Shown: positions 46,726 through 55,621, counted from the first letter of the stretch. The stretch is 64,000 bases of DNA from Rhodobacter maris (GCF_900217815.1 NZ_OBMT01000003.1:248001-312000), one strand, 5' to 3'. The notes: generated from the sequence alone by a model not told the origin. Program-made: numbers and translations.

Positions 46726-47586
46726 CTACGCCGCTCCGGTCAGCCAGTCGCGCAGCACGGTGCAGAGCCCGTCCGGTGCCTCTTCATGCAGCAGATGCCC
46801 CCCCGGCATCTTGCGCAATTCGACTTGCGGCATCGCATGGGCGGCGCTTTCCGAGACCTCGGGCGGCACCGCCTTGTCGCCCGCCCCGGCGAGCAGGAGT
46901 GCGGGTTTGCGCAGCCGCGGCAGGTTCAGGATCAGCGTCTCGAGCCGCCATTGCGCCATCATTTCCAACGCGCCCCGGACATGCTCGGTATCCCTGATCA
47001 GGCGGGTATATTGCGCCTTGCCCTTGGGCTCGATCACCGAGCCGGTGCTGTCGAGGAGCCGGCTCACCCGCGCGGGCGAGGCCCAGAGCCGCGCCGCCAT
47101 CGGCGCGGTGAGCGGGAAGGCGGCAAGCCCTTGTGCGATGAGCGGGAAAAGCACCCCGGCCACGCCTTCGAAATGGTCGAGCGCGGCATTGATGCCGATC
47201 ACCCGCGGGATCGCCGTGTTGAGCGCCATCTGCAACGCGATCGCCCCGCCCGCGGAATGGCCGATCACCGCGGCGGGGGTCGTGCCGAGCGCGTCGCAAA
47301 GCGCGGAGAGATCCTCGGCAATCGGGCCTAGGCCCAGCCGGTCGCGTTCACGGGTGCGGGTGCAGCCATGGCCGGGCAGGTCGGGCACGATCAGCCGGAA
47401 ATGCTTCGAGAGCCCGGGAATGGTGCGCCGGAAGCTGTGGCCCGAGGCGCCAAGGCCATGGAGCAGCAGGAGTACCGGGGCCGCGCGCGGGCCGATGTCG
47501 ATTACCCACCAGTCGATGCGATCGACCCGATGAATCCGCGCGGCAGACCGGTTGGGCCAGTTTGCCGGCAGGTTTCGCGGATCCAT
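46726..47586 (-). CDS. bchO: BchO, alpha/beta hydrolase of bacteriochlorophyll synthesis
   Basis: 286 aa. Alpha/beta hydrolase fold: LLLLHGLGASGHSFRRTIP, DLPGHG, nucleophile elbow GHSAGGAIA and a C-terminal GGHLLHEE His. BchO is linked to the Mg-chelatase step, but its exact reaction is unproven. Last gene of crtA-bchI-bchD-bchO; its ATG abuts the bchD stop with no gap. No terminator with a T-run is seen before the convergent ecsC gene. Confidence 0.92.
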   Translation of the reverse strand: MDPRNLPANWPNRSAARIHRVDRIDWWVIDIGPRAAPVLLLLHGLGASGHSFRRTIPGLSKHFRLIVPDLPGHGCTRTRERDRLGLGPIAEDLSALCDALGTTPAAVIGHSAGGAIALQMALNTAIPRVIGINAALDHFEGVAGVLFPLIAQGLAAFPLTAPMAARLWASPARVSRLLDSTGSVIEPKGKAQYTRLIRDTEHVRGALEMMAQWRLETLILNLPRLRKPALLLAGAGDKAVPPEVSESAAHAMPQVELRKMPGGHLLHEEAPDGLCTVLRDWLTGAA

Positions 47587-49275
47587 CTACGCCTCCAGAG
47601 CGGCTCCAAGCACATCGGCCATGCGATGCGCATTGGCCCTTGGCAGCGCAATGTAATGCCCGCCCATGTTCTGCGCCAGTTCCTTGAGGCGCTGATTGGG
47701 CCGCATCGCCGTGTCGATGATAACCGCAGGTGTGCCGGCGGCGCGGATCGCCCGGGCCATCTGGGTGGCTTGCTCTTCCGCCAGCGCGCGGTTCGCGCTG
47801 CCATCAAGGGCGATATTGCCGCGCCCGTCGGTGAGCAGTGCGATGGTGGGCGTCATGCCGCGCGAACGCGCCTGTTTCGCGGTCGAAAGCGCAAGTTCGA
47901 GCCCATGCGCGAGCGGTGTGCCGCCGCCGCCGGGGAGCCCCGAGAGGTGACGCTTCGTTTGCGTCAGCGAGCGCGACGGCGCAAGCAGAAGCTGCGCCCC
48001 CTCGCCACGGAAGCTCACAAGCGAGACATGGTCGCGCTGGCTGTACGCGCGCGCGAGCAGGAGTTCCACCGCGCCCTTCGCCTCGGAGAGCCGCGCCATC
48101 GCCGCAGAGCCAGAGGCATCGACGGTAAAGATCAGAACCCGGTCCGACATCTCCTTGCGGCGGCGCAGATGGATGTCGGAGGCATCCACCAAGAGCACCT
48201 GCTTTTTGCGCGCGGCGGGGGCCGATTTGCGGCGCATCCCCTGCCAGGGAGCGGCGCAGCGCAAGGTGGCCACAAGGTCGATGCGGGCATTGTCTTCAAG
48301 CTTGCCCTTGCGCGAGGGCAGCGGGCGGCCACGGCGGTTGCCGATCCGCTCTTCGCCCGAACCCGCGCCCCCATTCGCGGCCTTCAGGCGGGACCGCAGG
48401 TCGATGGTTTTGAGAAGGTCATCGGGCAGCATCGCCCGCACCGCCTCGACGATGATCTCGCGCGGCAGGCCCTCGCCCGGATCGGTCTGATCCTGATCGT
48501 CATTCTCGGGCCGGTCATTGTCTTGCGGCTCGGGCGGCGGAGGGGGCGGGGGCTCGTCTTGCATATCTTGCAGCGGCATGGCGCGATGGGCGAGCGTGAG
48601 TTGCGCGGCGTGGAGGACATCATCCTTTTCCACCACGGTCCGGCCATCGAGCGCCGTGAGGATGCGCGCGGCGGTGAGCGCCAGCATCGGCGCGCGCAGG
48701 CTGAGGATGCGCAGCCGTGCGCAGCCCTCGACCACTTCGCGCACCCGCTCCGAGGGCATCTCGATGTGCGGGAGCAGCACGCGGGCACTGGCGATGCGCT
48801 CGGGGTCGGGCAGGAGCGCCGCGCCGTCGATCGAGCGGGTCTCGCTCAGGTCGATGAAGAGGCCAAGCCGGTCGGCGATCGAGAAGGGCAGGCCCTCTTC
48901 GGCCTCGGCGGCCTCGTCGAGCGCAATGAGCGCCTGTTGGCGGGCATCGAGCGCCTGCGCGAGGCGGGCGCCGAGCTTCGGTGTGCAGCGCTCGGCCATC
49001 GGCAGGATGAACACGCGCGGCTCATCGAGCAGGCCGCCGCGCAGCACCGGGCGGCCGGTGTGCAGCGTCTCGGCCACATCAAGCCCGCCGTAAAGCGCCT
49101 GATCGTCCAAATTGGGGGGCAGGCGGCGCAGCGCCATCGGGAACGGGAGTGCCGCCAGAACATCGGTGAAAGCCGTGCGCACGGGGCCGGCGCGCGAGCG
49201 CAGCCAGAGCCCGCCCAGTGCCGCCGGATCGACCGTCAGCACCGCAAGCGCCGAGCGGAGATGATCTTCTTCCAT
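47587..49275 (-). CDS. bchD: Magnesium chelatase subunit D
   Basis: 562 aa. Residues about 1-250 are a degenerate AAA+ module without a good Walker A. An acidic Pro-rich linker follows (PPPPPPEPQDNDRPENDD). Residues about 375-560 are an integrin-I/vWA domain with the MIDAS motif DASGSAAMARLS and a later TDGRGN. Together with BchI it powers Mg insertion by BchH into protoporphyrin IX. It starts 2 bp after the bchI stop. Confidence 0.97.
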   Translation of the reverse strand: MEEDHLRSALAVLTVDPAALGGLWLRSRAGPVRTAFTDVLAALPFPMALRRLPPNLDDQALYGGLDVAETLHTGRPVLRGGLLDEPRVFILPMAERCTPKLGARLAQALDARQQALIALDEAAEAEEGLPFSIADRLGLFIDLSETRSIDGAALLPDPERIASARVLLPHIEMPSERVREVVEGCARLRILSLRAPMLALTAARILTALDGRTVVEKDDVLHAAQLTLAHRAMPLQDMQDEPPPPPPPEPQDNDRPENDDQDQTDPGEGLPREIIVEAVRAMLPDDLLKTIDLRSRLKAANGGAGSGEERIGNRRGRPLPSRKGKLEDNARIDLVATLRCAAPWQGMRRKSAPAARKKQVLLVDASDIHLRRRKEMSDRVLIFTVDASGSAAMARLSEAKGAVELLLARAYSQRDHVSLVSFRGEGAQLLLAPSRSLTQTKRHLSGLPGGGGTPLAHGLELALSTAKQARSRGMTPTIALLTDGRGNIALDGSANRALAEEQATQMARAIRAAGTPAVIIDTAMRPNQRLKELAQNMGGHYIALPRANAHRMADVLGAALEA

Positions 49276-49277
49276 GG

Positions 49278-50330
49278 TCAGGGCAACGTTTCTTCGACCG
49301 TGCGGGCCACGCGGGCGGTGGAGCCGGCTTCATCCAGCGGGTCGCGGCGCAGACGGTGCGAAAGCGCCATGCCCGCCACCTTGCGGATATGTTCCCGGCC
49401 CACGGCGGGGGCACCTTCGAGCGCGGCGAGGGCGCGCGCAGAACGCAGGAGCGTGAGTTCCCCCCGCAGACCATCCGAGCCCAGCGCGATGCAGAGCGCG
49501 GCGCAGTCGTAAAGCGCGGTATTGGGCGCCTCGACCTTCGGCAGATGGGCGCGCGCGGTCAGGATCTGCTCGCGGATCTCCATATCTTTCGGGCGCCATT
49601 CCTCAAGGAACTTGAGCGGGTCGGCGTCATAGGTATCGCGCCGCCGGATCACCTCGACGCGGGTTTCCACGTCGCGCGGGGAGAGCACCTCGACCGAAAG
49701 GCCGAACCGGTCCAGAAGCTGCGGGCGCAAATCGCCCTCTTCGGGGTTGCCCGAGCCCACCAGCACGAAGCGCGCCGGGTGGCGGATCGAGAGCCCGTCG
49801 CGCTCGACCACGTTCTCGCCCGATTGCGCCACATCAAGGAGCAGGTCGACGATGTGATCTTCAAGGAGGTTGCATTCGTCGATGTAGAGATAGCCGCGGT
49901 TGGCGCGCGCCAGAAGGCCCGGCTCAAACGCCTTCTCGCCATGCGAGATCGCGCGTTCGATGTCGAGCGCGCCCACCACGCGGTCTTCGGAAACGCCAAG
50001 CGGCAGGTCCACCACCGGGGTTGCCTTGCGCACGATGTCTTTTGAGAGCACCGTCGCCCATTCCGGGATCATCTCGACTTTCGGCGAGTTGACCGGGCAG
50101 CCCTCGACCGCCTCGATCTCGGGCAGAAGGGCGGCAAGTGCACGCACGGCGGTGGATTTGCCGGTGCCGCGGTCGCCAAACACCAGAACGCCGCCGATGC
50201 CGGGGTCAACGGCGGTGAGCAGGAGCGCAAGCTTCATGTCTTCCTGGCCGACGATGGCCGAGAAGGGAAATACGGGTCGCGGTCGTGCGCCTTCTGCCTG
50301 GGGACGAATTTGAGCGACAGCAGAGGTCAT
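49278..50330 (-). CDS. bchI: Magnesium chelatase subunit I (AAA+ ATPase)
   Basis: 350 aa from the ATG at 50330, the length of R. capsulatus BchI; the frame upstream overlaps crtA. FPFSAIVGQEDMKLALLL, Walker A GDRGTGKS (residues about 46-53), Walker B GYLYIDECNLLEDH, sensor-1 FVLVGSGNPEEGDLRPQLLDRFG as adjoining blocks. It forms the ATPase ring of Mg-chelatase. The start overlaps the crtA stop by 4 bp (ATGA). Confidence 0.98.
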   Translation of the reverse strand: MTSAVAQIRPQAEGARPRPVFPFSAIVGQEDMKLALLLTAVDPGIGGVLVFGDRGTGKSTAVRALAALLPEIEAVEGCPVNSPKVEMIPEWATVLSKDIVRKATPVVDLPLGVSEDRVVGALDIERAISHGEKAFEPGLLARANRGYLYIDECNLLEDHIVDLLLDVAQSGENVVERDGLSIRHPARFVLVGSGNPEEGDLRPQLLDRFGLSVEVLSPRDVETRVEVIRRRDTYDADPLKFLEEWRPKDMEIREQILTARAHLPKVEAPNTALYDCAALCIALGSDGLRGELTLLRSARALAALEGAPAVGREHIRKVAGMALSHRLRRDPLDEAGSTARVARTVEETLP

Positions 50331-51052
50331 GCAGCTTCCCTTTCCAAGTCTTTCCGGGCCTCCAGCGGGTTTCTGCCCATCCAGGTGCCCTCGGTTCCAA
50401 GCAGACGGAACCGGGCGTAGAGTTCTTCGGTGAACCATCCTTGCTCGCGTGCGGCGCGGATGGCCCGTCCGTGCGGGGTGTCGCCCCGCGCGAATTGCGA
50501 CATCGCCTTCACATCGGGCCAGATCGAGAAGGTGACCTGATGGAAAAGCGGAATTTCTCCGATGCCGATCTTGAACATCAGGTTCGGATCGGCGCCGACT
50601 TTTTCGGAAATATCGGGCACGCGCGACCAGAAACGGGTCGCCATATGCGGTTTGATCGAGGCACGGGTGAGCGCGACCACCGGGCCGGTGCCGGGCTCGG
50701 CATCGGGTTCGGGGATGAACGGGTTGCGCCCCGCCCAGCTGCCGCGCGAGGAGACCGGCTCGAGATGGATGAAGAGCTGTTCGTCCGAATGCTTGCGCCA
50801 GTTCTGCCAGACGGGGCTTTCCTGGGTGACGGCGCGGGCGTCTTCCTCATTGGCGAAAGCGGACATGATCGCCCAGACATGGACATTGGGTTTGGGTGTG
50901 AACCCTTCACCGGTGCCCGAGCCGCAGAGTTTGAAGAAGCGCAGCCGGGTTTCGTCGTGAAGCGGTTTGCGGGCAAGGATCATTTGCGAGATGATCCAGG
51001 GCAGGCGGCTCGTGCTTTCGAAGCGGAACAGGCTGAGCGTCGCGACGGCCAT
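50327..51052 (-). CDS. crtA: Spheroidene monooxygenase
   Basis: 241 aa with GGGGGATG before the ATG. It begins TLSLFRFESTSRLPWIISQM and has FFKLCGSGTGEGFTPKPN, the signature of the CrtA family (heme-dependent in biochemical work on the family). It oxidises spheroidene to spheroidenone under oxygen. It is the first gene of crtA-bchIDO, divergent from crtI, with a TGT-N12-ACA palindrome 28-45 bp upstream. Confidence 0.95.
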   Translation of the reverse strand: MAVATLSLFRFESTSRLPWIISQMILARKPLHDETRLRFFKLCGSGTGEGFTPKPNVHVWAIMSAFANEEDARAVTQESPVWQNWRKHSDEQLFIHLEPVSSRGSWAGRNPFIPEPDAEPGTGPVVALTRASIKPHMATRFWSRVPDISEKVGADPNLMFKIGIGEIPLFHQVTFSIWPDVKAMSQFARGDTPHGRAIRAAREQGWFTEELYARFRLLGTEGTWMGRNPLEARKDLEREAA

Positions 51053-51079
51053 CAGGCATCCCCCTCACATTTCCCCAAG

Positions 51080-51097
51080 TGTAAATGCATATTTACA
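51080..51097. promoter_or_regulatory. CrtJ/PpsR-type palindrome in the crtA-crtI intergenic region
   Basis: TGT-AAATGCATATTT-ACA is a perfect TGT-N12-ACA match. The whole 18 bp is itself nearly palindromic (TGTAAAT...ATTTACA). In Rhodobacter this is the site of the aerobic repressor CrtJ/PpsR of photosynthesis genes. Confidence 0.85.
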
Positions 51098-51154
51098 TAG
51101 CCCCCCTGCGATGGAAAGGGGGACAGACGTTTTGTCGCTGTGCCGCCATGTCGG

Positions 51155-51182
51155 TTGTAAATCGGGATTGACGCCCTATCAT
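51155..51182 (+). promoter_or_regulatory. crtI promoter candidate overlapping a half-perfect CrtJ/PpsR site
   Basis: TTGTAA (51155-51160), 16 bp, TATCAT (51177-51182). The stretch 51156-51173 reads TGT-AAATCGGGATTG-ACG, one base off the TGT-N12-ACA consensus, and overlaps the -35. The predicted start point near 51189 falls on the first possible ATG of crtI. Confidence 0.6.
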
Positions 51183-51216
51183 CCGCGCCATGCAACGGAA
51201 TTCCAGTGAAAAGACC

Positions 51217-53019
51217 ATGTCCATGAACACTGAAGGCAAGGGCCGGGCCGTCGTTATCGGCGCCGGTCTCGGAGGTTTGGCGGCGGCGATGCGCCTTGGC
51301 GCCAAGGGGTGGAAAGTGACGCTCGTCGACAAGCTCGACCGCCCCGGCGGCCGCGGCTCCTCGATTACTAAGGGCGGTCACCGATTCGACCTCGGCCCGA
51401 CCATCGTCACCGTGCCGGACCGGCTGCGCGAGCTCTGGGCCGAGTGCGGGCGTGACTTCGACGCGGATGTGAAGCTGGTCGAGATGGATCCGTTCTACAA
51501 GATCCTGTTCCCCGATGGCGAAAGCTACACCGCCTACGGTGATGACGAGAAGGTCAAGGCCGAGGTGGAGCGGATCAGCCCGCGCGATGTGGAAGGCTTC
51601 CGCCATTTCATGTGGGATGCCCACGCGCGTTACGAATTCGGCTACGAGAACCTCGGCCGCAAGCCGATGCACAAGCTGTGGGATCTGATCAAGGTTCTGC
51701 CCACTTTCGGCTGGCTGCGCGCCGACCGCTCCGTCTATGGCCATGCGAAGATGATGGTGAAGGATGACCATCTGCGCTTCGCGCTCTCCTTCCATCCGCT
51801 CTTCATCGGCGGCGACCCTTTCCACGTCACCTCGATGTATATTCTCGTCAGCACGCTCGAGAAGAAATTCGGCGTGCATTACGCGATGGGCGGCATTCAG
51901 GCGATTGCCGATGCCGCGGTGAAGGTGATCGAGGCGCAGGGCGGCACGGTGCTGCTGAACACCGAGGTCGACGAGATCCTCGTGTCGCGCGAGGGCAAGG
52001 CCACCGGGATTCGCCTCGGCGACGGCAGCGAGCTCCCCGCCGAAGTGGTGGTCTCGAACGCCGATGCGGGCCACACCTACAAGCGCCTTCTGCGCAACAC
52101 CACGCGTTGGCGCTGGACCGACGAGACGCTCGAAAAGAAGCGCTGGTCGATGGGCCTTTTCGTCTGGTATTTCGGCACCAAGGGCACGGCCAACATGTGG
52201 AAGGATGTCGGCCATCACTCCGTCGTCGTCGGCCCGCGCTATAAGGAGCATGTGAAGGACATCTTCATCAACGGCACGCTCGCCGATGACATGAGCCTTT
52301 ACGTCCACCGCCCCTCCGTGACCGATCCGAGCGCCGCGCCGAAGGGGGATGACACCTTCTATGTGCTCTCGCCGGTGCCGCATCTGGGCCATGACAATGG
52401 CGTGGATTGGGACAAGGAAATGGAGGCCTACAAGGCCAAGGTGCTCAAGGTGATCGAGGAGCGGCTGCTGCCCGGCGTCGGCGCCAAGATCACCGAGGAA
52501 GTGGTGTTCACGCCGAACACCTTCCGCGACCGCTATCTCTCGCCCTTCGGCGCGGGCTTCTCGCTTGAGCCGCGGATCTTCCAGTCGGCTTGGTTCCGCC
52601 CGCACAATGTCTCTGAAGAGGTCGATGGCCTCTATCTGACCGGCGCGGGCACCCATCCGGGGGCGGGTGTGCCTTCGGTGATTGGCTCGGGGGAACTCGT
52701 GGCCGACATGATCGGCCCCGCTCCGGGTTTTGTCGCCACCGAGAAACCTGCGGTGAAACCGGCGCCCCCGCCTGTCGCGGCGAAACCCGCCCCGGCTGCG
52801 GCCCCGGCGCCCGAGCCCGCGAAACCGGCACCGGAAAAGGCGGCTGCGGTGAAGGCGGCTGCGGTGAAAGCGGAGGCCCCGAAACCGGCGCCCGAGCCCA
52901 AACCCGAACCGGTAGCGCCCGCGCCGCAAGCGGAAGCCGCGAAACCGGCTCCGGCGGCGGCCAAGCCTGCGGCGAAACCCGCGCCCAAGCGCGCTCCGCG
53001 TGGTAAGGGCCGGAAATGA
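51217..53019 (+). CDS. crtI: Phytoene desaturase with long Ala/Pro/Lys C-terminal tail
   Basis: 600 aa from the ATG at 51217, chosen because it matches the R. capsulatus start (MSxNTEGxGRAVVIG), has GAAAAG upstream, and the ATG at 51190 would be at the predicted transcription start. FAD loop VVIGAGLGGLAAAMRLG and the C-terminal GLYLTGAGTHPGAGVPSVIGSGELVA are typical CrtI. From about residue 503 to 600 there is a low-complexity tail of Ala, Pro, Lys and Glu ending PKRAPRGKGRK; R. capsulatus CrtI (524 aa, from memory) has only a short tail. It makes neurosporene from phytoene at the membrane. Overlaps crtB by 4 bp. Confidence 0.96.
   Translation: MSMNTEGKGRAVVIGAGLGGLAAAMRLGAKGWKVTLVDKLDRPGGRGSSITKGGHRFDLGPTIVTVPDRLRELWAECGRDFDADVKLVEMDPFYKILFPDGESYTAYGDDEKVKAEVERISPRDVEGFRHFMWDAHARYEFGYENLGRKPMHKLWDLIKVLPTFGWLRADRSVYGHAKMMVKDDHLRFALSFHPLFIGGDPFHVTSMYILVSTLEKKFGVHYAMGGIQAIADAAVKVIEAQGGTVLLNTEVDEILVSREGKATGIRLGDGSELPAEVVVSNADAGHTYKRLLRNTTRWRWTDETLEKKRWSMGLFVWYFGTKGTANMWKDVGHHSVVVGPRYKEHVKDIFINGTLADDMSLYVHRPSVTDPSAAPKGDDTFYVLSPVPHLGHDNGVDWDKEMEAYKAKVLKVIEERLLPGVGAKITEEVVFTPNTFRDRYLSPFGAGFSLEPRIFQSAWFRPHNVSEEVDGLYLTGAGTHPGAGVPSVIGSGELVADMIGPAPGFVATEKPAVKPAPPPVAAKPAPAAAPAPEPAKPAPEKAAAVKAAAVKAEAPKPAPEPKPEPVAPAPQAEAAKPAPAAAKPAAKPAPKRAPRGKGRK
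52839..52868 (+). repeat. Tandem 15-bp repeat inside the crtI tail
   Basis: The unit GGCGGCTGCGGTGAA occurs twice in direct succession (52839-52853, 52854-52868), coding for two A-A-A-V-K units. The surrounding AAACCGGC and GCGAAACC words recur, consistent with growth of the tail by slippage. Confidence 0.8.
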
Positions 53020-54026
53020 TCGCCCCGGAAGATATGGCGGTTTGCCGCGAGCTGATCCGCACCGGGAGCTATTCGTTCCATGCCGCCTCGCGGGTTCTGC
53101 CCGCGCGGGTGCGCGATCCGGCGCTCGCCCTTTATGCTTTCTGCCGCGTCGCCGACGATGCGGTGGATGAAGTCGCGGCCTCCGACAAGGGGGCCGCGGT
53201 TGCGCGCCTGAAAGACCGGCTCGACCGGATCTATGCCGGTCAGCCGCGCGATGCGGCCTCCGACCGGGCCTTTGCCTCGGTGGTGGAGGAATTCGAGATG
53301 CCGCGGGCGCTGCCCGAAGCGCTGATCGAAGGGCTCGAATGGGATGCCTCGGGGCGGCGCTACAAGGATCTCTCCGAGCTTCAGGCCTATTCGGCGCGTG
53401 TGGCTTCGGCCGTTGGCGCGATGATGTGCGTGCTGATGCGGGTGCGCGACCCCGATGTGATCGCGCGGGCCTGTGACCTTGGCCTTGCGATGCAGCTCAC
53501 CAATATTGCGCGCGATGTGGGCGAGGATGCCCGCGCCGGGCGACTGTTCCTGCCGCTCGACTGGCTCGCCGAAGAGGGGATCGACCCGGAAGAATTCCTT
53601 GCCGATCCGCAACCGCTTCCCGGCATTTGTCGCTGCACCGAGCGGCTGATCAAACGCGCCGACATGCTTTACTGGCGTGCCGCGACCGGCGTGCGCTGCC
53701 TGCCGCTCGACTGCCGCCCCGGCATTTTGGCTGCGGGCCGGGTTTATGCCGCGATTGGTGATCAGGTCGTGCGCCGGGGCCATGACAGCGTGACGAGCCG
53801 CGCCTATACCTCCGGGCGGCGCAAGCTGGTGCTGATGGTCGGCTCGGTGTTCTCGTCGATGGGCTTTTCGCTGTTGCCGCGCTCGGCGCGGCTTCATGCA
53901 AAACCCGAGCCCGAGATCGCCTTCCTCGTCGATGCGGCATCGCGCAAGCCCGAAGGGCAGGATCGTGCCGAGCTTCTGATCGGCGCGATGATGGCGCTGA
54001 AGGCGCGCGACCGCGGGCTCGCCTGA
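53016..54026 (+). CDS. crtB: Phytoene synthase
   Basis: 336 aa. Start overlaps the crtI stop (ATGA). The squalene/phytoene synthase motifs are present: SYSFHAASRVLP, YAFCRVADDAVDE with the first Asp-rich site (DDAVD), YCARVASAVG-like YSARVASAVGAM, and the second site QLTNIARDVGEDARAGRLFLP in adjoining parts. It joins two geranylgeranyl diphosphates head to head. Second gene of crtI-crtB-tspO. Confidence 0.97.
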   Translation: MIAPEDMAVCRELIRTGSYSFHAASRVLPARVRDPALALYAFCRVADDAVDEVAASDKGAAVARLKDRLDRIYAGQPRDAASDRAFASVVEEFEMPRALPEALIEGLEWDASGRRYKDLSELQAYSARVASAVGAMMCVLMRVRDPDVIARACDLGLAMQLTNIARDVGEDARAGRLFLPLDWLAEEGIDPEEFLADPQPLPGICRCTERLIKRADMLYWRAATGVRCLPLDCRPGILAAGRVYAAIGDQVVRRGHDSVTSRAYTSGRRKLVLMVGSVFSSMGFSLLPRSARLHAKPEPEIAFLVDAASRKPEGQDRAELLIGAMMALKARDRGLA

Positions 54027-54146
54027 GCCTGCGGCCTCGCGCCCGCGGGCTGCGACAAAACGTCAGGGCGCCCGATTTGAGCGGAACCTCGGGCGCCACA
54101 AGGGGTTATGGAAGGAACGTGCAACCTTCCCAACCGGAGGCCTCTG

Positions 54147-54629
54147 ATGAGCCTGCCCCTGTTTTTTGTGTTCCTTGCTTCCTGCCTCACCGCTGGCACC
54201 ACGGGTGCCGTGTTCAAGCCCAATACCTGGTATGACAGCCTCAACAAACCCGAGTGGACCCCGCCGAACTGGGTGTTCCCGACGGTCTGGACCACGCTCT
54301 ACATCCTGATGTCGATTGCCGCGGCACGGGTGGCGGGGCTCGCGGGCGAGAATGCCGAGGTGGGCATGGCGCTTGCGCTCTGGGGCCTGCAGATCGGTTT
54401 CAACACGCTCTGGACGCCGATCTTTTTCGGTCTGCATCGTCTGGGCGGCGGCATGATCGTGCTGGTCGGGTTGTGGCTGACCGTGTTTGCCACCACGATC
54501 CTGTTCTGGCGCATCGACTGGGTCGCGGGGCTGCTGTTCGTGCCCTATGTGATCTGGGTGACCACTGCGGGTGCGCTGAACTGGAGCGTGTGGCGTCGCA
54601 ATCCCAATGAGCCCGCCGTCACGCCGTAA
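54147..54629 (+). CDS. tspO: Tryptophan-rich sensory protein TspO
   Basis: 160 aa from the ATG at 54147 (CGGAGG upstream); a longer frame from 54108 adds an unlikely N-terminus. Five membrane helices, many Trp, and the family motifs KPNTWYDSLNKPEWTPPNWVFPTVWTTLY split in two blocks, plus ALNWSVWRRNP at the end. TspO is an outer-membrane porphyrin-binding protein that tunes photosynthesis gene expression in R. sphaeroides. It sits 120 bp after crtB and ends at a bidirectional terminator. Confidence 0.96.
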   Translation: MSLPLFFVFLASCLTAGTTGAVFKPNTWYDSLNKPEWTPPNWVFPTVWTTLYILMSIAAARVAGLAGENAEVGMALALWGLQIGFNTLWTPIFFGLHRLGGGMIVLVGLWLTVFATTILFWRIDWVAGLLFVPYVIWVTTAGALNWSVWRRNPNEPAVTP

Positions 54630-54659
54630 GCGCCACGCCGTAAGTTCTGACGAGACTCA

Positions 54660-54693
54660 AAAAGCCCGCCTTGCCAATGCAGGGCGGGCTTTT
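54660..54693. terminator. Bidirectional intrinsic terminator between tspO and crtC
   Basis: AAAAGCCCGCC (54660-54670) pairs perfectly with GGCGGGCTTTT (54683-54693). Runs of A and T on both sides let it work for tspO (plus) and crtC (minus). Confidence 0.9.
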
Positions 54694-54710
54694 CATGCCT
54701 GAGCGGCGTC

Positions 54711-55556
54711 TCAGTCCTTGAACGTCCAGCCCGCGCGGCGCGGCACGCGCACGGCAAGCATCGGCTTCAACACCGGCTGACGGAACCGCACGAGGTCGAG
54801 CGCCTCATGCATGCCCATGCTTATTTCGCCGTCGATCGTGGTTTCCATGAGCGCGCGCGAATAGAAAGGCGCTTCGAGAAGCGAGAACACGCCCTTCGGC
54901 TTTGCGCCCGGATCACAGCGGGTTTCGCGCCGCACAAACCAGGGCGTGCGCTTCATCTTCACGAGCGGCGGCGGGGTCTCCACCTCGCGCACCGAGCCAT
55001 CGGGGTTGATCTGCACCGCGAGCGCGACCTTGGTGCCGTCGAGCCGGGTGGCATCGTAAAAGCAGACCGTGCGGTCCTTCAGCGGGAACCGTCCCCAGGT
55101 CCAGAAGGCGAAATCTTCCTCAAGCGCGCGGGAGCCGAAATTGGCGTCAAAATAGCCATGCCCGGTCCATTTGTGCCCGGGCGCGAGGTCGACCTCGACC
55201 TTGGCGATGGGGGCAAAGGGGCGCCAGGTGTGGCCGGCATCGGGGGTGAGGCGCACTTCGGCCTGCGTGACGGCCTGGGGCGTCAGAACGATCCGGCCCT
55301 TGAGCTTGCCGAGCTTGGGCAGGGCCCCCCATTCATCGACATCGATGATCAGTTCGGTCCCGGTCCAGGTGAGCTTCGACGGGCCGACCTCGAACGTGTC
55401 GCGGGTCTGGCGCAGTGCCGAGCGGCCGCGGTCAGTCATCGTGAAGCGGCCGTCACGGCCGGTCGTCACCAGGTTGATGCAGCAATGGTTCTGCGGCTCC
55501 TTGCGGCCCGACCAGCGATACCACGGCGAGAACACCGAGCCGATGAAGGCGATCAT
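54711..55556 (-). CDS. crtC: Carotenoid 1,2-hydratase (hydroxyneurosporene synthase)
   Basis: 281 aa from the ATG at 55556, preceded by AAGG 8 bp upstream; this equals the remembered R. capsulatus length. It starts MIAFIGSVFSPWYRWSGRKEP and has HCCINLV and GHGYFDANFGSRALEEDFAFW in adjoining blocks. It hydrates neurosporene at the C-1,2 double bond. The frame stays open upstream through GPNGYAWWYCDGISDDG, which matches the N-terminus of longer CrtC proteins, yet no ATG, GTG or TTG is available close by in frame, so the true start is uncertain. Confidence 0.9.
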   Translation of the reverse strand: MIAFIGSVFSPWYRWSGRKEPQNHCCINLVTTGRDGRFTMTDRGRSALRQTRDTFEVGPSKLTWTGTELIIDVDEWGALPKLGKLKGRIVLTPQAVTQAEVRLTPDAGHTWRPFAPIAKVEVDLAPGHKWTGHGYFDANFGSRALEEDFAFWTWGRFPLKDRTVCFYDATRLDGTKVALAVQINPDGSVREVETPPPLVKMKRTPWFVRRETRCDPGAKPKGVFSLLEAPFYSRALMETTIDGEISMGMHEALDLVRFRQPVLKPMLAVRVPRRAGWTFKD

Positions 55557-55621
55557 CGAAAACGCCTTGGTGCCATCGTCCGAGATGCCGTCGCAATACC
55601 ACCAGGCGTAGCCGTTCGGCC

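Noticed and set aside
51052-52929. Minus-strand open frame of 625 codons opposite crtI
   Set aside because: Exact antisense of crtI with Arg/His/Gly-rich composition; no ribosome site or recognisable domain.
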